From CAZRQL01 sp964602415 (GTDB lineage: Bacteria > Bacteroidota > Bacteroidia > Cytophagales > Flammeovirgaceae): a stretch of DNA of 64,000 bases. Shown here one piece after another: positions 61,500 through 64,000 of this stretch (the first letter of the stretch is position 1; every line of letters begins with the position of its first letter). The stretch spans positions 1 to 64,000 of the forward strand of contig CAZRQL010000020.1 in NCBI GenBank assembly GCA_964602415.1. The letters are read 5' to 3'. Under the pieces are notes generated by a model that was given only the letters and a program-made list of their open reading frames with translations, did no database searches and had not been told where the DNA came from. The position numbers were made by a program, and so were the translations under genes.

Positions 61500-63782
61500 A
61501 TGATGAAATTCTTATCACTTACTTGCAGCTTGCTGTTGTTTTTTGGGATTTGTTTAGGCCAAAACCTAAAAGGCATAGTCAAGGATTCAAAAACCGGCGA
61601 GCCTTTGCCCGGTGTGCTCATCAAAGCCTCCTCCCGTGCCGCCGTAAGCAACGATGAAGGCGAGTTTGAACTCAAGAACATCAAGGCAAAAGACAGTTTG
61701 CAAGTGGAAGCCTCTTTTTTGGGTTATCAAACCCAACGCTTGCAATGGAATGGCGGCTCGCTTACCATTTTGATGCAACCGGCTGAGGTTGCTCTCGATG
61801 AGGTATTGATAGAGGCAGAGAGCTACCGCGATGTAGTCCAATCTACGCAAATGGGCAAAAATACCTTGGCTATTGAGCAGGCGCGGCTCATTCCAGCGGT
61901 TTTTGGCGAAGTGGACATACTCAAAGTATTGCAACTCAAACCCGGTGTGCAGTCGGGAGGCGAGGGCAGCAGCGGGCTTTTTGTGCGAGGCGGTGGCCCC
62001 GACCAAAACCTGATCCTTATGGATGGCGCACAGGTGTACAACGCCGCCCATTTGTTTGGTTTTTTTAGCATTTTCAACTCCGATGCCGTTAAGGAGGTGG
62101 ATCTGTACAAATCAGGTTTTCCGGCGCAATACGGAGGTCGGCTTTCTTCGGTGATTGACGTAAAAATCCGAGAGTCCCAAAGCCCCAAATTCAAAGCCCA
62201 AGGGGGCATAGGGCTGATTTCATCGCGGCTTACCTTAGAAGTGCCCCTCATCAAAAAAACCAAGACCACTTTACTGCTGGCCGGAAGGCGCACGTATGTG
62301 GACGTGTTTACCCGCGCCGCCAACCGCTATTTCGAGGGAACCGAGGGCTACGAGCCTATACCCGATTATGCTTTTCACGACTTCAACGCCAAGACCAGTT
62401 TTCAGTTATCCCCCCGCGACAGGGTGGTCGTATCGGCCTACTGGGGCAGGGACAACTTTTTGTTTCGCAACAATTTGACCCGTTTCAACTTTATATGGGG
62501 CAATGATGTGGCCAATGTCTCATGGTTCAGGCGTGCAAACGATAGGCTGCTTTTTACTCATTCGCTTTCTCATACCCGCTACCGCTATGAGCTTCGCAAC
62601 CGCTTTGATGTGTTTGGGTTCAGTATTGCCTCTTTTATCAGCGATTGGCAGGCCCGCAGCGAAGCACAACTTCAACTGAGCACTCATTTGATTAAGTTCG
62701 GAGTGTCGGCAACGCACCATTCCATTGACTTGGGGCGCATCAGCGCGGGTTCACGAGATGGCTCTTTTAGCTTCAACCAGTCTCAGCCTTATCAGGCTTG
62801 GGAATATGCTCTTTTCTATGGCGATGATTTTGACTACAAACTCTTGAAAATCAATTACGGAGCGCGGGTATCGAGTTTTGCAAGAAATAAAGATTTTTTT
62901 TGGGGACTTGAGCCTCGTTTGGCACTGCGCTATCAGCTAAAAGAAGATTTTTCTTTCAAAGCATCCTTTACCCGCATGTTCCAATACTTGCATCTGATCA
63001 GCAACACCGGTGCGACTTTGCCTACCGATTTGTGGTACCCCAGCGGAGGCATCACCCGCCCCCAAATTTCAGACCAAGTTTCGGTGGGGGGCAGTTGGTT
63101 GCTGGCAGGAGGTAATATTTTGCTTACCAATGAGGTGTATTACAAAAATTTTCAGAGACAAATAGATTTCAAAGATGGAGCGCAGATTTTTTTCAATCCC
63201 GAAATTGACAAAGAGTTTGTATTTGGCAATGGATATGCCTACGGCAATGAAATCTACTTGGAGAAGAAAAAAGGCAAGCTCACGGGTTGGATAGGCTATA
63301 CCTTGTCATGGACGCTGCGCCGCTTTCCCCAAATCAACGGCGGCAGGCTCTTCCCCCCGCGCAACGACCAGCGACACAATATTTCTATCGTGGGCATGTA
63401 TGCCTTGAGCAAAAGAGTCGCTTTGAGTGCTACTTGGGTTTACAACACAGGTAATGCTATTTCTTTGCCCGTTGGGCGGTTTTTTATTCAAGACATACCG
63501 GGAGCGGACCCTATTTTTGTGCCGATTTTTACCGAGCGCAATGCCTATCGGATGGCTGCCTATCACAGGCTTGATTTGGGACTGACTTGGCGGTTTTTTA
63601 GGCGTTGGGGCGAGTCAGACCTCACCTTCAATGTCTTCAATGCCTACGACCGCCGCAATCCTTTCTTTTTGTACTTTGAAGAAATCAAAGACTTTGAAAC
63701 TCAGACCACCATCGGCTTTGAAGCCAGACAGGTCTCTCTTTTCCCGATTTTGCCTTCCATAACGTACAATTTCAAGTTTTAG
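61500..63782 (+). CDS. TonB-dependent receptor with CarbopepD_reg domain
   Basis: Outer-membrane receptor of 760 residues. Signal peptide MMKFLSLTCSLLLFFGICLGQ, then a carboxypeptidase-regulatory-like beta-sandwich (KGIVKDSKTGEPLPGVLI, residues 24-105), a plug domain (GGEGSSGLFVRGGGPDQNLILMD, LDEVLIEAES), and a barrel ending in the aromatic Phe strand LPSITYNFKF. The plug contains no clear TonB box at the N terminus, as often in this subfamily (ones lacking SusD). No SusD-like gene adjoins it, so it is not a classical polysaccharide system; the ligand could be a siderophore, peptide or sugar. It has the intact C-terminal Phe needed for assembly by BAM. Confidence 0.88.
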   Translation: MMKFLSLTCSLLLFFGICLGQNLKGIVKDSKTGEPLPGVLIKASSRAAVSNDEGEFELKNIKAKDSLQVEASFLGYQTQRLQWNGGSLTILMQPAEVALDEVLIEAESYRDVVQSTQMGKNTLAIEQARLIPAVFGEVDILKVLQLKPGVQSGGEGSSGLFVRGGGPDQNLILMDGAQVYNAAHLFGFFSIFNSDAVKEVDLYKSGFPAQYGGRLSSVIDVKIRESQSPKFKAQGGIGLISSRLTLEVPLIKKTKTTLLLAGRRTYVDVFTRAANRYFEGTEGYEPIPDYAFHDFNAKTSFQLSPRDRVVVSAYWGRDNFLFRNNLTRFNFIWGNDVANVSWFRRANDRLLFTHSLSHTRYRYELRNRFDVFGFSIASFISDWQARSEAQLQLSTHLIKFGVSATHHSIDLGRISAGSRDGSFSFNQSQPYQAWEYALFYGDDFDYKLLKINYGARVSSFARNKDFFWGLEPRLALRYQLKEDFSFKASFTRMFQYLHLISNTGATLPTDLWYPSGGITRPQISDQVSVGGSWLLAGGNILLTNEVYYKNFQRQIDFKDGAQIFFNPEIDKEFVFGNGYAYGNEIYLEKKKGKLTGWIGYTLSWTLRRFPQINGGRLFPPRNDQRHNISIVGMYALSKRVALSATWVYNTGNAISLPVGRFFIQDIPGADPIFVPIFTERNAYRMAAYHRLDLGLTWRFFRRWGESDLTFNVFNAYDRRNPFFLYFEEIKDFETQTTIGFEARQVSLFPILPSITYNFKF

Positions 63783-63806
63783 GCTTATATTCAGTCCTTG
63801 TTTTGT

Positions 63807-63814
63807 TATCTTTG
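63807..63814 (+). promoter_or_regulatory. -7 promoter element for the Rpn-family gene
   Basis: TATCTTTG, an exact TAnnTTTG, 11 bases before the ATG at 63826. No well-spaced -33 element was found. Confidence 0.5.
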
Positions 63815-63825
63815 CAAAAAGAGCT

Positions 63826-64000
63826 ATGGCAAAGAGGCTGATACGGTTTGATTGGGCGGTCAAGAAGTTGCTCCGCAACAAGGCCAATTTTGTGGTGCTG
63901 GAGGGTTTTTTGTCTGAGTTGTTGTTCGACAACATCAAGATAGAGCGGATATTGGAAAGCGAGGGCAACCAAGAGAGCGACGAAGACAAATACAACAGGG
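63826..64000 (+). CDS. Rpn-family recombination-promoting nuclease, 5' part (cut by window end)
   Basis: The first 58 residues are visible. They begin MAKRLIRFDWAVKKLLRNKA and continue with FVVLEGFLSELLFDNIKIE and ILESEGNQESDEDKYN, then the window ends. This is the start of the Bacteroidota version of the Rpn/PD-(D/E)XK nuclease family, once annotated as putative transposase: the EGFLSELL helix and the ESEGNQ...DKYNR run leading into the D-x-x-x catalytic strand. Such proteins are metal-dependent nucleases tied to RecA-independent DNA exchange in Escherichia coli. The catalytic residues lie beyond the edge, so intactness cannot be judged. It starts 43 bases after the TonB-dependent receptor. 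Confidence 0.75.
   Translation, partial: MAKRLIRFDWAVKKLLRNKANFVVLEGFLSELLFDNIKIERILESEGNQESDEDKYNR

Noticed and set aside
1..64000. rRNA, tRNA, insertion sequences, prophage or CRISPR
   Set aside because: No clover-leaf genes, transposase with inverted ends, phage structural genes or repeat-spacer arrays were seen on either strand.

Overview
The window looks like a stretch of chromosome from a Bacteroidota bacterium, most likely order Cytophagales or a close relative. The evidence is a PorU-type C25 sortase, C-terminal type IX secretion (T9SS) sorting domains, a CarbopepD_reg/TonB-dependent receptor, GSCFA and AGCS proteins of Bacteroidota type, and repeated TAnnTTTG -7 promoter elements just upstream of start codons. 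Genus cannot be fixed from the sequence. No rRNA, tRNA, CRISPR array, insertion sequence or phage was seen. Coding density is high and most genes are intact housekeeping or envelope genes.

Layout. 0.1-9.5 kb holds agmatine deiminase, a membrane glycosyltransferase, histidine ammonia-lyase, a secreted MORN-repeat protein, a secreted aminopeptidase P, a secreted FKBP isomerase, a methyltransferase and an esterase. 9.5-11.5 kb is a two-gene remnant or short form of the Bat (Batl) locus. 11.5-20.7 kb is a run of minus-strand genes: recN, a LytTR response regulator, a GSCFA protein, a GAF/SpoIIE phosphatase, dinB, hldD and pnuC. 21-24.4 kb has rpoN convergent with a TPR histidine kinase. 24.4-25.1 kb is an AT-rich non-coding region with palindromes and a 13-bp direct repeat, leading into dnaA. 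26.5-29.1 kb has small co-transcribed genes (unknown 122-aa protein plus PAP2 phosphatase; cyclic-nucleotide-binding protein plus guanine deaminase). 29.1-38.7 kb holds a haloperoxidase-like lipoprotein, a menE-like ligase, an AGCS transporter, asnB, a TPR protein and kbl. 38.8-44.1 kb holds porU, a 46-aa coiled-coil microprotein gene and fadD.

The most unusual part is 44.1-58.8 kb: five tightly packed minus-strand genes forming one apparent operon. In transcription order they encode a STAND-type NTPase with a transmembrane segment, coiled coil and WD40 propeller; a TPR/outer-membrane beta-barrel protein; a beta-propeller-like lipoprotein; a 2709-residue T9SS-secreted surface protein with about 22 cysteine-paired modules; and a second lipoprotein. 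Together they could span the envelope from a cytoplasmic NTPase to a giant surface adhesin. This is the best candidate for an undescribed system.

The window closes with a FadN-type beta-oxidation protein, a TonB-dependent receptor and the start of an Rpn-family nuclease cut by the window edge. PorU (38.9 kb) belongs to the T9SS machinery that would process the giant surface protein, so the two loci are linked by function. Beta-oxidation is represented by fadD and the FadN-like protein, about 15 kb apart.
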